Below, one piece after another: positions 16,366 through 25,337 of a stretch of DNA of 64,000 nt. The DNA is from VBAU01 sp036005185 (GTDB lineage Bacteria > Bacteroidota > Bacteroidia > Chitinophagales > Chitinophagaceae), in NCBI GenBank assembly GCA_036005185.1, contig DASYQS010000002.1:124001-188000 (forward strand). The letters run 5' to 3'. The position numbers and the translations under genes were made by a program. Within the stretch, counting starts at the first letter, position 1. Each line of letters opens with the position of its first letter. The notes under the pieces are model-generated. The model searched no databases. It was given only the letters and a program-made list of their open reading frames with translations, and had not been told where the DNA came from.

Positions 16366-17661
16366 ATGGAAGCAAAAAAAATCTTATTTGCCTGCATTCC
16401 TGCTGACGGACATTTGAACCCGATGACGGGAATAGCCATGGAATTGATAAACCGGGGACATGATGTACGATGGTACACCAGCAAAATATTTGAAGAAAAA
16501 TTAAACAAGCTCGGAATACCGCATTACCCATTTAAGAAAGCACTTGAGGCTAACCAATTTAATGTTGACGAATTATTTCCAGAAAGAAAAAAATTGAAGA
16601 CTGGAATACCGCAACTTAAATTCGATTTGAAAAATTTTTTTATTTACAGAGCGCCGGAGTATTTTGAGGACATTAGCGAAATAAAGGAAAGCTTTCCTTT
16701 TGATATTTTCGTTTGCGATGGGGCGTTTACTGCCGGTAAACTTGTAAAAGAAAAATTAAAGGTTCCTGTAGCAGGGATAGGCATCATCCCTGTGATGTGC
16801 ACTTCAAAAGATCTTCCTCCTTATGGACTGGGTTTAACTCCCGATCATTCTTTTACGGGCAGCATCAAACAAAAAGCCATGCGCTTTATGGCAAAAAATT
16901 TCATTTTTAAAGAATCCTCCGTTGAGTACAATAAGATTCTCAAGAGTTATGACTTGCCTGCTGAAAACATTTTAATATTCGATATTCCCGTGCTGCGTTC
17001 TGATGTTTTTCTTCAAAGTGGAACACCGGGTTTTGAATATGAACGAAGCGATATGCCGGAAAAACTAAAATTTGTGGGCCCGTTGCATGCATATAAAAAA
17101 GAGAAACAAAAAGATTTTCATTATGACTGGGAAGATAAGCTCAACAAGTACAAAAAAAATATTCTTATCAGCCAAGGAACTTTTGAATCCGATCATTCCA
17201 AATTGACAATTCCCGCTTTAGAAGGGTTAAAGAGTGAAGATTATCTTTTGATAGTTGCCACTGGTTTTCATTCCACAAAAGAGTTGAGAGAAAAGTATTC
17301 GGAGCAGAATATTGTAATCGAAGATTTTATTGATTTTGATTTTATCATGCCAAGAGCCGATGTTTATATCACCAATGGCGGTTATGGAGGAACGCTCCTA
17401 GCTATTGATCATGCCTTGCCCATGGTAGCAGCAGGAGTTAACGAAGGCAAAAATGAGATTTGTGCCAGAATAGGTTTTTTTAAATTGGGTGTTAACCTAC
17501 GAACTGAAAAACCAAGTCCTCAAAAAATAAAAATGGCGGTAAATGAGATACTTGCGAACCCGGAATACAAGAAGAATGTAGAAAGGCTTAAAAACGAATT
17601 TAAGCAATATGACGCTGATAAATTATCGGCTGATTATATTTTGAGCACACTAAAGAAATAA
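16366..17661 (+). CDS. GT1-family (UDP-glycosyltransferase-like) glycosyltransferase
   Basis: A 431-residue cytoplasmic enzyme. The N-terminal Rossmann domain begins ILFACIPADGHLNPMTGIAM with the His-Gly-His-x-Asn-Pro motif of GT1 enzymes, and the C-terminal donor-binding domain contains ITNGGYGGTLLAIDHALPMV (about 335-354), equivalent to the family's TxGGxGT segment. It probably transfers a sugar from a nucleotide donor to a small lipophilic acceptor; the acceptor is unknown. It is followed after 11 nt by the NIF3-like gene, so the two may be co-transcribed. Start ATG at 16366 is directly before the conserved strand. Confidence 0.88.
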   Translation: MEAKKILFACIPADGHLNPMTGIAMELINRGHDVRWYTSKIFEEKLNKLGIPHYPFKKALEANQFNVDELFPERKKLKTGIPQLKFDLKNFFIYRAPEYFEDISEIKESFPFDIFVCDGAFTAGKLVKEKLKVPVAGIGIIPVMCTSKDLPPYGLGLTPDHSFTGSIKQKAMRFMAKNFIFKESSVEYNKILKSYDLPAENILIFDIPVLRSDVFLQSGTPGFEYERSDMPEKLKFVGPLHAYKKEKQKDFHYDWEDKLNKYKKNILISQGTFESDHSKLTIPALEGLKSEDYLLIVATGFHSTKELREKYSEQNIVIEDFIDFDFIMPRADVYITNGGYGGTLLAIDHALPMVAAGVNEGKNEICARIGFFKLGVNLRTEKPSPQKIKMAVNEILANPEYKKNVERLKNEFKQYDADKLSADYILSTLKK

Positions 17662-17672
17662 AACATTTTATC

Positions 17673-18590
17673 ATGAATGATTTTAAAAGCAAAGTACAAA
17701 GGCATGATCTTAATCGAAGAAAATTTATTGAAACAGGCATGAAGGCGGTGGGTTCTGCAGCTTTGTTAACCATTCCTGCTACCCATCTTTTTGCAGCAAA
17801 TAAAGAATACACAATACAGGATGTGATCGACCTGACATTGAAAGAAATTCCAGGCACTCCTTTTAAGCAAACAGTTGATACATTAAAAAGCGGAAGCGCA
17901 GATCAAAAAGTCACAGGCATTGTAACAACTATGTTTGCGACTATTGAAGTAATAAAAAAGGCGGCAGCTTTAAATGCCAATTTCATTATTGCACATGAAC
18001 CTACCTTTTATAATCATACTGATGATATAAACTGGGTAGAAAACAATATGGTGGTAAAGCTTAAGCAGGAATTACTGAAACAACATAATATTGCTGTGTG
18101 GCGTTTTCACGATTATTGGCATGCTTACCGACCTGATGGGATTAGCTATGGTGTTTTGAAAAAAGCGAACTGGCTGCAATACAATAAAAACGCAGATATA
18201 AGCTTTAAAATTCCAGCGACTTCTTTAAAATATATTGTCGAACATCTTAAAACTTCGTTGGGTATTGCTCAAGTAAGAGTGATTGGCGATCTGTCACAAT
18301 CTTGTTCAACCATTGCTTTGTTACCCGGCGCTTGGGGTGGACAAAAACAAATAGCAACTGTTGAAAAAGAAAAACCTGATGTGCTGATTGTTGGTGAAGT
18401 GCACGAATGGGAAACAGCGGAATATATAAGAGATGCTAGAATGCTCGGTTCAAAAACTTCATTGATCGTATTAAGCCATTCAGTGAGCGAAGAGCCAGGT
18501 ATGGAATGGCTTGTTGAATGGCTGCAACCAAAACTGCAAGGGATAAAGGTTAAGCATATAGCATCAAACAATCCGTTTACAATGGTGTAA
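17673..18590 (+). CDS. NIF3-like dinuclear-metal protein with a Tat-type signal
   Basis: A 305-residue protein. The N-terminus has a twin-Arg-like stretch (NRRKFIETGMKAVGSAALL), suggesting Tat export, which is unusual for the mostly cytoplasmic NIF3 family. The NIF3 metal site is visible: NFIIAHEPTFYNH supplies His ligands, VGEVHEWETAEY (about 243-254) is the characteristic family motif, and SHSVSEEPGME gives the last His/Glu. NIF3 proteins bind two metal ions; their reaction is unclear and hydrolase activity has been proposed. Downstream of the GT1 gene by 11 nt. Confidence 0.85.
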   Translation: MNDFKSKVQRHDLNRRKFIETGMKAVGSAALLTIPATHLFAANKEYTIQDVIDLTLKEIPGTPFKQTVDTLKSGSADQKVTGIVTTMFATIEVIKKAAALNANFIIAHEPTFYNHTDDINWVENNMVVKLKQELLKQHNIAVWRFHDYWHAYRPDGISYGVLKKANWLQYNKNADISFKIPATSLKYIVEHLKTSLGIAQVRVIGDLSQSCSTIALLPGAWGGQKQIATVEKEKPDVLIVGEVHEWETAEYIRDARMLGSKTSLIVLSHSVSEEPGMEWLVEWLQPKLQGIKVKHIASNNPFTMV

Positions 18591-18799
18591 TAACTTGTTT
18601 ACTGTAAACCTTAGGCAACCACTGTATTAAACAGGTTTGGAATTTTACAGGATAAAAAAAGTAACAACACAGATTGCTGCATGAAGAATTCTTAGAAATA
18701 GTACGAAGAATTCAAAAATATCGCTATTCGAACTGCTGTGGTAGATGGCACGGCACAGTTTTATGTTTTATTTTTAATGATATTTAAAATCCAATATCT

Positions 18800-19306
18800 A
18801 TGAAAACGAAACATTTTCTTATCCTCATACTATCTTTCTTGCCATTTATTTTTTCATGCAAGAAAGAAAAAAAAACTTCTCCTATTCAAATTTATCTTAC
18901 TGACGATCCGGCTGTTTATGACTCGGTTTATATTCATATAAAAAGTATAGAGGTAAATGTGCTTCATGATTCGCTGGCATGGATTCCTTTAGATACTAAA
19001 GACACTATTATTAATCTACTTAATCTTCACGACGGTGTTACCATGCTAACAGCACAAGGTATAGTGCCGCAGGGATTATTAAAAGAAGTTCGTTTTATTT
19101 TAGGGAATGGCAATACAGTTGTTGTGAATGGCATTTCATATCCTATGCAAACACCGAGTGCAGAAACTTCAGGCCTAAAACTAAAGATTGATAAAAAGTT
19201 GAACGAAGTATTCAACGCCTTCATATTTGACTTTGACGCCTCGCAATCTATTGTTGCCGAAAATGGGACGTATCGTTTAGAGCCTGTTATCAGATTATTA
19301 CCTTAG
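18800..19306 (+). CDS. DUF4382 lipoprotein
   Basis: A 168-residue lipoprotein: the signal LILILSFLPFIFSCKKEKK has the lipobox Cys at about residue 20, followed by a charged spacer. The mature part IQIYLTDDPAVYDSVYIHIK is the typical first strand of DUF4382, and the domain runs to the C-terminus (LKLKIDKKLNEVFNAFIFDF). These are predicted beta-sandwich outer-membrane lipoproteins of unknown function. It stands alone; the 209 nt upstream contain no recognisable gene. Confidence 0.85.
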   Translation: MKTKHFLILILSFLPFIFSCKKEKKTSPIQIYLTDDPAVYDSVYIHIKSIEVNVLHDSLAWIPLDTKDTIINLLNLHDGVTMLTAQGIVPQGLLKEVRFILGNGNTVVVNGISYPMQTPSAETSGLKLKIDKKLNEVFNAFIFDFDASQSIVAENGTYRLEPVIRLLP

Positions 19307-19415
19307 TTATTGAATTGCCTAGAGGCCCTAGCTGCAAGAATGGCAACGAATAGTTGCCTTTCTGAGTTTGAGGTTTTTCTCTGGTACGATAATAGCAGAA
19401 GACGTATAAAAAGCT

Positions 19416-19727
19416 ATGATGGATATTATCATTCAATCATTGGGGTTTACAGCAGGTGAAGATCTTGAAAATTTTATCCGTGAAAAACTGAACAAATTTG
19501 AAAAAGAAGCTAATATCATTCGTGCCAATATTACTTTATTTATTGGATCAAAAGCCAACCCAGATAAATATTATTGTGAAATAAAACTCGAGGTTCCTGG
19601 TAAAGATCATTTTGTAAAAAAGAATAGCGATAGCTTCGAAAAGGCAGTCGTTGATGCCGCTGATACAATTCAACTCACGATGCGAAAAGCGAAAGAAAAA
19701 CAGATGGGTAGAAATCAAAGCAGTTAA
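19416..19727 (+). CDS. Ribosome hibernation factor HPF/RaiA family (short form)
   Basis: A 103-residue protein with the sigma-54-modulation/HPF fold: IIIQSLGFTAGEDLENFIREKL, then ANITLFIGSKANPDKYYCEIKL, then SFEKAVVDAADTIQLTMRKAKEK. The family binds the decoding centre of idle ribosomes. It is the short form, lacking the C-terminal dimerisation domain of long HPF. Start may be ATG 19416 or the adjacent ATG 19419. Basic C-terminal tail. Monocistronic. Confidence 0.9.
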   Translation: MMDIIIQSLGFTAGEDLENFIREKLNKFEKEANIIRANITLFIGSKANPDKYYCEIKLEVPGKDHFVKKNSDSFEKAVVDAADTIQLTMRKAKEKQMGRNQSS

Positions 19728-19773
19728 TCTAAGATCATCGAACTTTCACGATTTACTCTAATTGTATTTGTGA

Positions 19774-19986
19774 TCAGTCTAAAAAACTGTCAAAAAAAAC
19801 TGCCTTATTTTTAGTAAAAATTATTTCATCACTATACGGTGGTTTCCACCTCTTTAGATATTCATCGTAAATTTCCCTGTGATTAAAAGCTATGAGATGC
19901 GAGATATGAAGAGTATTTTTGAAACCGTTCTTGTAATTAGCAACAGCACAGAGTTCCGGCGATTTGAAAAGCCCTAATGTCCGCAC
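19774..19986 (-). CDS. Hypothetical protein, possible gene remnant
   Basis: A 70-residue frame beginning at a GTG (19986). The protein-like reading LFKSPELCAVANYKNGFKNT continues upstream of the GTG in the same frame (KRELANRLPGV) without an ATG, up to a stop. It is therefore either a short gene with a non-standard start or the remains of a larger one. The family is not recognised. It is convergent with the HPF gene. Confidence 0.35.
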   Translation of the reverse strand: MRTLGLFKSPELCAVANYKNGFKNTLHISHLIAFNHREIYDEYLKRWKPPYSDEIIFTKNKAVFFDSFLD

Positions 19987-20116
19987 CCCCGGTAACCTGT
20001 TAGCTAATTCTCTCTTCCAATTCCATGACTAATCCTCGTCCTTGTCTCCTATGGTGAATCATCTGTGATGAATCCATGCCCTGAGTGTCGGCATTGTTTT
20101 AATTAAACCTAAAACG

Positions 20117-21040
20117 ATGTTGAAAAGAAAACTGGTAAAAGCAGGTTTATTTGCCAATGGATTAGTTTTTTTTATTGCTACAGTAAATGGCGCAGACAAT
20201 CAACAACCTGTTGATACAACTACAAAAACAACGATTGATCCCATCATTCGCCAACTACAAGCCTTCGATTCTTCATTCATCGGTTTGAGTGAATTTCCTG
20301 AAATCGTATTAACCAATACGCCAAAAATTCGTTTGAACTCGCATGTGGTGAAATATGTAAAGGACTATAACAAAAAAAACACCGAGTCGCTAGAGAAGAT
20401 CAAAGAAAAAAGCACTCGCTACTTTCCACTTATAGATTCAATTTTCACCAATTACCGTTTGCCTATTGAATTGAAATATCTTGCTGTAATTGAATCGAAA
20501 TTAAACTCAAAGGCTATTTCTCATTGCGGAGCTGTAGGACCTTGGCAATTGATGCCATCAACAGCTCGTGATCTTTCATTAAGAGTAAAAGGTAAATATG
20601 ATGAAAGAACGAATTACCACAAAAGCACCGTGGCTGCAGCTAAATACCTTAGAGATTTATATCGTGAATTTGGAGATTGGTTATTAGTTATTGCCGCTTA
20701 TAATAGCGGACCAGGCAAGGTAGAGTATGCAATCAAGAAATCAGGAAGCCATAATTTCTGGGCTCTTCAAAACTTTTTACCTGCAGAAACAAGAGGGCAT
20801 GTAAAAAGATTTATTGCTACTCATTATTATTTTGAAGGTTATGGAAGCATAACCACATTAACCAAAAAAGAAACTGCAACATACAGAACGGCGGTTAGTG
20901 AATTCATGGCCAAACAAAAAACAGAGCTTTCAAAAGAGGTTTCTAAAAATGATGTTACAAAGAATGATAACACCAACCCTGAAAAAGAAGTAACAAAAGG
21001 AATAAACAGCGGTGAGATGAAATTGACTGAACAGAAATAA
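20117..21040 (+). CDS. Lytic transglycosylase (MltD-like, SLT domain)
   Basis: A 307-residue exported murein lyase. After a signal peptide (LFANGLVFFIATVNGA) comes a linker and the SLT domain from about residue 100. The catalytic Glu126 sits in YLAVIESKLNSKAIS, followed by GAVGPWQLMPSTARDL and IAAYNSGPGKVEYAIKKS, all standard for family 1 lytic transglycosylases. It cleaves peptidoglycan to 1,6-anhydro-MurNAc ends. No LysM repeats are present; the last 40 residues are a low-complexity Lys/Asn/Thr tail. A strong terminator follows. Confidence 0.92.
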   Translation: MLKRKLVKAGLFANGLVFFIATVNGADNQQPVDTTTKTTIDPIIRQLQAFDSSFIGLSEFPEIVLTNTPKIRLNSHVVKYVKDYNKKNTESLEKIKEKSTRYFPLIDSIFTNYRLPIELKYLAVIESKLNSKAISHCGAVGPWQLMPSTARDLSLRVKGKYDERTNYHKSTVAAAKYLRDLYREFGDWLLVIAAYNSGPGKVEYAIKKSGSHNFWALQNFLPAETRGHVKRFIATHYYFEGYGSITTLTKKETATYRTAVSEFMAKQKTELSKEVSKNDVTKNDNTNPEKEVTKGINSGEMKLTEQK

Positions 21041-21046
21041 ATAAAA

Positions 21047-21072
21047 AAAGCCGTCCCAAACGGGACGGCTTT
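21047..21072. terminator. Intrinsic terminator, bidirectional
   Basis: GCCGTCCC (21050-21057) pairs with GGGACGGC (21062-21069), flanked by A and T runs on both sides. It ends the lytic transglycosylase transcript and also faces the gene at 21090 on the other strand. Confidence 0.92.
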
Positions 21073-21089
21073 ATCAACGTTAAAAATAA

Positions 21090-21485
21090 TTAGAAACGTC
21101 TATCGCGGTTTCCTCCTCTATCATGTCCATAGCCTCCATGATCATCCCAATCACGTCCAAATCTCGATTCAGTGATCTGTAACTGACCGGAGCGGTCAAC
21201 GTTAATACGCACATCACTATTCCTTAATTGGAAAATTGATGAGGCCACTAATCTTTTAGATCTTCCAAAAAAACCAGGCCTCATTTCATATACTTTAATC
21301 GCATGGCGACCATTAGACAAGCTTGAAATGTTCATGGTATTGCCAAAATTGCTGAGGTAACGATTACCATCGATAACAACCTCATATTTTTTTGCTGTAA
21401 TTACCGTTACAGTAGGCCTCCTATCCGCCGCAAACATTGCCACAGTTAACATTAAGCCTAAAACAAGTGTAAAGATCTTTTTCAT
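21090..21485 (-). CDS. Small exported hypothetical protein
   Basis: A 131-residue protein with a signal peptide (LVLGLMLTVAMFAADRR). The mature part has a short beta-rich domain (YEVVIDGNRYLSNFGN, INVDRSGQLQITE) and a C-terminal tail rich in Gly, His, Asp and Arg. This layout is common in Chitinophagaceae as PEGA-like or DUF4476-associated proteins. The domain cannot be named with confidence. It probably acts in the periplasm. Confidence 0.75.
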   Translation of the reverse strand: MKKIFTLVLGLMLTVAMFAADRRPTVTVITAKKYEVVIDGNRYLSNFGNTMNISSLSNGRHAIKVYEMRPGFFGRSKRLVASSIFQLRNSDVRINVDRSGQLQITESRFGRDWDDHGGYGHDRGGNRDRRF

Positions 21486-21720
21486 GTCTTAAATTTTTGC
21501 TTTTAATCTTGCAGAGCAACCGGGAGAACTACAAGAGATTTTTTAAAATTCCCGGTTGCTAACAATTATTCAAAGCAAATGCCACTGTGCCAAAAATTTG
21601 AAAAGGAATCGTTAAGGCGATTGTTATTTATGGTTAATGAAAATTTTAAAACGTTAATGCTAATATGCGCTTGTTTTATAACACTTGGCATGTGTTTTTC
21701 TTTATATTAAAAAAAGATTT

Positions 21721-22026
21721 ATGAAAGCAAATACGAAAAATAACCAACGAGGTAAACAAAGAACCAAACACCCAAGCGAAACATTAAAGGAGAGGGTTCA
21801 CCGCCACATAGCTGATATAAACAGTAAGATTACAGACGAGGATATACGAAGTGTAAGAACAGAATTAGAAATCCGCGAACAGACTAATCCTGAAAAAGCC
21901 GGGGAAACAAATGAAGAAAACAAAAAGCGGGTAAAAAAATCTAAAAAACAAAAAGAAGAAAATGAAATAGATAAGAATGAAAAACAAACGACACCATGGG
22001 ATATTTTAAGCGAAGGGTATGATTAA
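21721..22026 (+). CDS. Hypothetical, highly charged protein
   Basis: ATG at 21721 gives 101 residues; the open frame continues upstream to 21685 but those codons look untranslated. The protein is Lys/Glu-rich, probably helical (NEENKKRVKKSKKQKEENE), and ends TPWDILSEGYD. Small charged proteins with a TPWDIL-like C-terminus recur in Bacteroidota, but I cannot assign a function. Confidence 0.6.
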   Translation: MKANTKNNQRGKQRTKHPSETLKERVHRHIADINSKITDEDIRSVRTELEIREQTNPEKAGETNEENKKRVKKSKKQKEENEIDKNEKQTTPWDILSEGYD

Positions 22027-22144
22027 ATCCGTTTAAAAAAAGAACGGATGTAAAAAAAGTGTGAATAACTTCTTACCATTCTGATAGACTATTTCCGGAG
22101 TGCAATCGTTAAATTGCATAGGCATATAAATTCCACCTTATCTA

Positions 22145-22435
22145 ATGCGATCCATTAAAAACATACAGTTCTCTACTTTTAAAAATATCCAGTTCTCTAA
22201 ACTGGTAAAAACTGAAGGAAGATTAAGGGAATTTAACTTCAGAAAATCGAATCCAAGCGGTACAATCTTGTTTTTTGTTGATGTTACGGATGATCGCAGT
22301 AATCGCATTTTTTTTCAAATGCAAAAGGATAACGAATCTTGGAAGATCCAGCCACAACTATTACCTGACTGGATTTTAAAAAATGAAGGAAAATTGCATG
22401 AGCTTATTGAAGAGGAGTTGCGTTATATTTCATAG
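22145..22435 (+). CDS. Hypothetical small protein
   Basis: A 96-residue soluble protein: SGTILFFVDVTDDRSNRIFF, then WKIQPQLLPDWILKNEGKLH and an acidic C-terminus. The alternating pattern suggests a small alpha/beta fold. The first 18 residues contain a near repeat (NIQFSTFKNIQFSKL), so the true start is uncertain. Its 3' end faces two hypotheticals on the other strand. Family not recognised. Confidence 0.55.
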   Translation: MRSIKNIQFSTFKNIQFSKLVKTEGRLREFNFRKSNPSGTILFFVDVTDDRSNRIFFQMQKDNESWKIQPQLLPDWILKNEGKLHELIEEELRYIS

Positions 22436-22440
22436 TCAGC

Positions 22441-22716
22441 TCACTCTAAGATGATTAATCTTTCGCCACTTGTTTTTCCATATAACTGTATTGAGTCGGC
22501 TGAGATATCCTCAATTTCAATACGTAATTCTTTTTCATCAGCGATCGGAGTATCAGGAGCAAGGAAAAAATTTTCATTCTCCTTATATATGCTAAAGGGG
22601 ATGAAAGCACGCCTGTCTATGTGAATAGAATTTTCTACAAAGCTGAACTTTCTCATGCTTTGCTTTTCATAATAAATCTTGCTTTCTAATATTGAATAAA
22701 CTTCCTCAAGTGTCAT
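22441..22716 (-). CDS. Hypothetical small protein
   Basis: Starting at MTLEEVYSILESK (ATG 22716) the product has 91 residues; the frame stays open to 22737, but that would overlap the upstream gene. Mixed alpha/beta with many Glu and Ile (ELRIEIEDISADSIQLYG). Not recognised. It follows the 83-residue gene at 22727 on the same strand by 10 nt, so the two form a pair. Confidence 0.6.
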   Translation of the reverse strand: MTLEEVYSILESKIYYEKQSMRKFSFVENSIHIDRRAFIPFSIYKENENFFLAPDTPIADEKELRIEIEDISADSIQLYGKTSGERLIILE

Positions 22717-22726
22717 AATACAATTT

Positions 22727-22978
22727 TTAAACCACACTCAGTTTTGTTATTTCTAATCCATTAAAAATTCGGGCCAAGTTTGAATCTTTGGAAGTTTTCC
22801 ATGTTTCAATGTTAGGACCCGTGACAATACGCCAGAAATTTTTGGCCTTTAAATCCTTGTAGTCGTTCGCCTGAATAAACAACCCGGTTAAAGAATTACG
22901 GGTTTTAAAATCAATTTTTAGCGGGCTACGTGCAACATGTGTTGGCTCTATAAATTTTTCTATTTGCTCGCTTGTCAT
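22727..22978 (-). CDS. Hypothetical small protein
   Basis: An 83-residue protein, MTSEQIEKFIEPTHVARSPL at the start and ARIFNGLEITKLSVV at the end. Rich in Lys, Asn and Thr, no membrane segment. It probably forms a two-gene unit with the gene downstream (22441-22716). Similar short proteins occur in Chitinophagaceae as far as I recall, without known function. Confidence 0.6.
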   Translation of the reverse strand: MTSEQIEKFIEPTHVARSPLKIDFKTRNSLTGLFIQANDYKDLKAKNFWRIVTGPNIETWKTSKDSNLARIFNGLEITKLSVV

Positions 22979-23017
22979 TTTCGGTGATTTTACCTTATTG
23001 TATGACTGTATAACAAT

Positions 23018-23037
23018 AAGGAGCCCTAAGGCTCCTT
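23018..23037. terminator. Intrinsic terminator
   Basis: AAGGAGCC-CTAA-GGCTCCTT hairpin, immediately downstream of the RRM gene stop (23049, minus strand). A short A/T tract flanks it. Confidence 0.88.
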
Positions 23038-23048
23038 TAAACTATTCG

Positions 23049-23333
23049 TTACCAGCGATTATTGGAAAAAGAGCGACTCTTATTATTATTTTCCTTTGGC
23101 CTGGCCACGTTTACTTTAATAGAGCGTCCATCCACCATGGCGCCATCCAATTCCTGAATAGCTTTTTGCCCGGCTGTTTCATCGGGCATTTCCACAAATG
23201 CAAAGCCGCGGCTGCGATTAGTAAATTTGTCAGTAATAACCTTTGCAGAAGAAACTTCCCCATACTCTGCAAAAAATTCCCTCAAGTCTTCGTCTTTCAC
23301 AGCGAAGCTTAAATTCGAAACATAAATGTTCAT
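23049..23333 (-). CDS. RRM-type RNA-binding protein
   Basis: A 94-residue protein that is one RNA recognition motif plus a short basic tail. RNP2 is IYVSNLSF (residues 3-10) and RNP1 is RSRGFAFVEM (about 40-49), with the aromatic residues needed for RNA stacking. The C-terminus KENNNKSRSFSNNRW is Arg/Asn/Ser-rich. Such proteins are abundant in Bacteroidota, which often lack Hfq, and are thought to act as global RNA binders. A possible promoter of TTTG-N18-TAGTTTCG form lies far upstream, leaving a long 5' untranslated region. Confidence 0.93.
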   Translation of the reverse strand: MNIYVSNLSFAVKDEDLREFFAEYGEVSSAKVITDKFTNRSRGFAFVEMPDETAGQKAIQELDGAMVDGRSIKVNVARPKENNNKSRSFSNNRW

Positions 23334-23517
23334 ACTTGTTGATTAAAAATTAAAAAAGATCTGAGAAAAAGCAAGGCGTAAAGAAGACTAACTATTAGCA
23401 GAAATGCGTAGCAGAAAAGACATTCACTTTACTAGATGCTGATAAACTCAAATTGTCAGTACGAAACTACACTTAATCTCTGAGAATCAAAGTTTTTATT
23501 TGTTAATGCTCTATTCT

Positions 23518-24003
23518 CTATTCACAAAGGTTTACTTCATCAGTAGTTTTAGTGCTAAACCGTATCATTCTTACTTTAGATGCTGCATTATAGTAAAGAA
23601 TTAAGCAACCGTATTGCGTTTGAAACGCATCCCATGTATCATCCTTTAATTTGGGGTTGCCCAATAATTTGAACAGGCTTCCGCGTTTTGATCCCATCAA
23701 GGGAAGGCTAAGCCTGTCTTTAAATGCAGGCCCAATTTCTACATATTCCCTACCCGTAAAAAATTTGATATCGCGGTCTTTATAATAAATCACCCCGCCA
23801 CATTTTGAAGATTCTGCTTCTTCACCCGTAAAACAAGGCAGCTTGCTTTTAATTTGCCCGCGTGTAAAATTAGGCATCACATCATTCACTTTGCCGCCAA
23901 GGATATCTATATAAAAGGTATTGCACTTGGCTTTTACTTTAAGTTGTGCGTTGATGGTTGATAAGGTGAGGGTTAATAAAAGCAGAAGAAGAGTGTTTTT
24001 CAT
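23518..24003 (-). CDS. Exported hypothetical protein
   Basis: A 161-residue protein with a signal peptide (LLLLLTLTLSTINAQ). The mature domain contains four Cys, and YYKDRDIKFFTGREYVEIGP suggests a beta-rich fold. Not recognised. Monocistronic, 184 nt downstream (in genome order) of the RRM gene. Confidence 0.7.
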   Translation of the reverse strand: MKNTLLLLLLTLTLSTINAQLKVKAKCNTFYIDILGGKVNDVMPNFTRGQIKSKLPCFTGEEAESSKCGGVIYYKDRDIKFFTGREYVEIGPAFKDRLSLPLMGSKRGSLFKLLGNPKLKDDTWDAFQTQYGCLILYYNAASKVRMIRFSTKTTDEVNLCE

Positions 24004-24054
24004 AATGGTTCATTAGCTGACCAGCTATATAGCAAATTTCTTGCTAAAAATTCT

Positions 24055-24723
24055 TCATGTGTTTATAAAAAAATAAGCTGCTATTTGAGTAGCCATTCCA
24101 ATAGTATAACCAAGCAGTATTTGCCCTATTGTATGTGCTCCCAACAACCAGCGAACAATACCTACAATTGCGGCCATTATCAAAGCAACCAATAGCAGTA
24201 AAATAGTAACTGGTCTTGAACTCAATAATAAAACGAAAGCCATGCCCGGTAAAATTGCCGAAGCCGTTGTATGTACGCTTACCTTGTAAAAAATGTTAAT
24301 GATAAAAATGATAACAATAGCGCAGGAACTACCTAAAAGCAGGGATTGTAAAAGCGGAGGGGTTCGATATTTAGAAATAAGAATACCATAAACAAGAAAA
24401 TAAAAGATCATGGTAGCAATTAAAGGGAGAATGCGATCCCGAGCCTTATGCATTCTTGCATTTGAGATCAATCCTGAAATTCTGAATAGCCAAATACAAA
24501 GAAATGGGAACAGAATAGTATATAACAGAAGTTTGTCAAATAGAAATTCAAATCCGGTCAAAGAAAAGTTTGAAAAATCACCAGGCACAAGTTTGTAAAG
24601 GGCAATAGCTGCGATCGCAGTCATGAATAAAGGATGAAAAACAAAAGAGGCTATTCGTGAAAAAACAATTACCCCTTTTGAGTGGGTTCGTGGCACTGGT
24701 TTGTCGCCGGTTTGCTGCTTCAT
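24055..24723 (-). CDS. PAP2-superfamily membrane protein
   Basis: A 222-residue protein with about six hydrophobic segments. The C-terminal half has KVSVHTTASAILPG (about 147-160) and RWLLGAHTIGQILLGYTIG (about 191-209), corresponding to the SxHt and RxxxGxHx motifs of type-2 phosphatidic acid phosphatases. The first PAP2 motif (KxxxxxxRP) is not obvious, so catalysis is uncertain. It acts at the inner membrane. Confidence 0.75.
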   Translation of the reverse strand: MKQQTGDKPVPRTHSKGVIVFSRIASFVFHPLFMTAIAAIALYKLVPGDFSNFSLTGFEFLFDKLLLYTILFPFLCIWLFRISGLISNARMHKARDRILPLIATMIFYFLVYGILISKYRTPPLLQSLLLGSSCAIVIIFIINIFYKVSVHTTASAILPGMAFVLLLSSRPVTILLLLVALIMAAIVGIVRWLLGAHTIGQILLGYTIGMATQIAAYFFINT

Positions 24724-24834
24724 AATTACATAGATATTCTAATACCAAATTGTATACCTCTTGAGAAAATGTTAAACCGACCATTAACAAAACATAGTAT
24801 AGATTTTGGTGTTATATATCATAAATTGTATATC

Positions 24835-25305
24835 ATGAAAACCATAAATAAATTCTTAGTAGGTGTTCTTTTTGCCTTTTTTCCAAGCTTAATATTTGCT
24901 CAGAACAAGGAAGCTGAAATTAAAAACAGTATACAAGCTGAGGAATTTATTTTTCATGCGCAAACAGCCTTGCCTACATCGGGATCAAGCAGGCAATTGA
25001 CTTCTGAATATGATCTTAAGGTCTCAAAAAACTCGGTGGTATCGCACCTACCCTATTTTGGCAGGGCTTATTCAGTTCCATACGGTTCAGCAGATGGAGG
25101 GTTAAATTTTACTTCATCCAAGTTTAGTTATACATCAAAAAATAGAAAAAAAGGTGGCTGGGAAATTACCATTAAGCCTACCGATGTAACCGACTTTAGA
25201 GAATTTTCTCTTATCATTTCAGAAAACGGATATGGAACCTTGCAAGCGCTAACCAATAACCGTCAGCCCATTTCATTCACCGGCTATGTTACATCTATAA
25301 AATAA
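24835..25305 (+). CDS. DUF4251 exported protein
   Basis: ATG at 24835 (MKTINKFLVGVLFAFFPSL) gives 156 residues and a clear signal peptide ending IFAQ; the frame is open further upstream, but those codons cross the promoter region. The mature part FHAQTALPTSGSSRQLTSEY, then YFGRAYSVPYGSADGGLNF, matches the DUF4251 domain. Small periplasmic or surface proteins of unknown function found in Bacteroidota. Confidence 0.85.
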   Translation: MKTINKFLVGVLFAFFPSLIFAQNKEAEIKNSIQAEEFIFHAQTALPTSGSSRQLTSEYDLKVSKNSVVSHLPYFGRAYSVPYGSADGGLNFTSSKFSYTSKNRKKGGWEITIKPTDVTDFREFSLIISENGYGTLQALTNNRQPISFTGYVTSIK

Positions 25306-25337
25306 TTCAAACGGCTTCATTCTTGCTTAGGTGAAGA

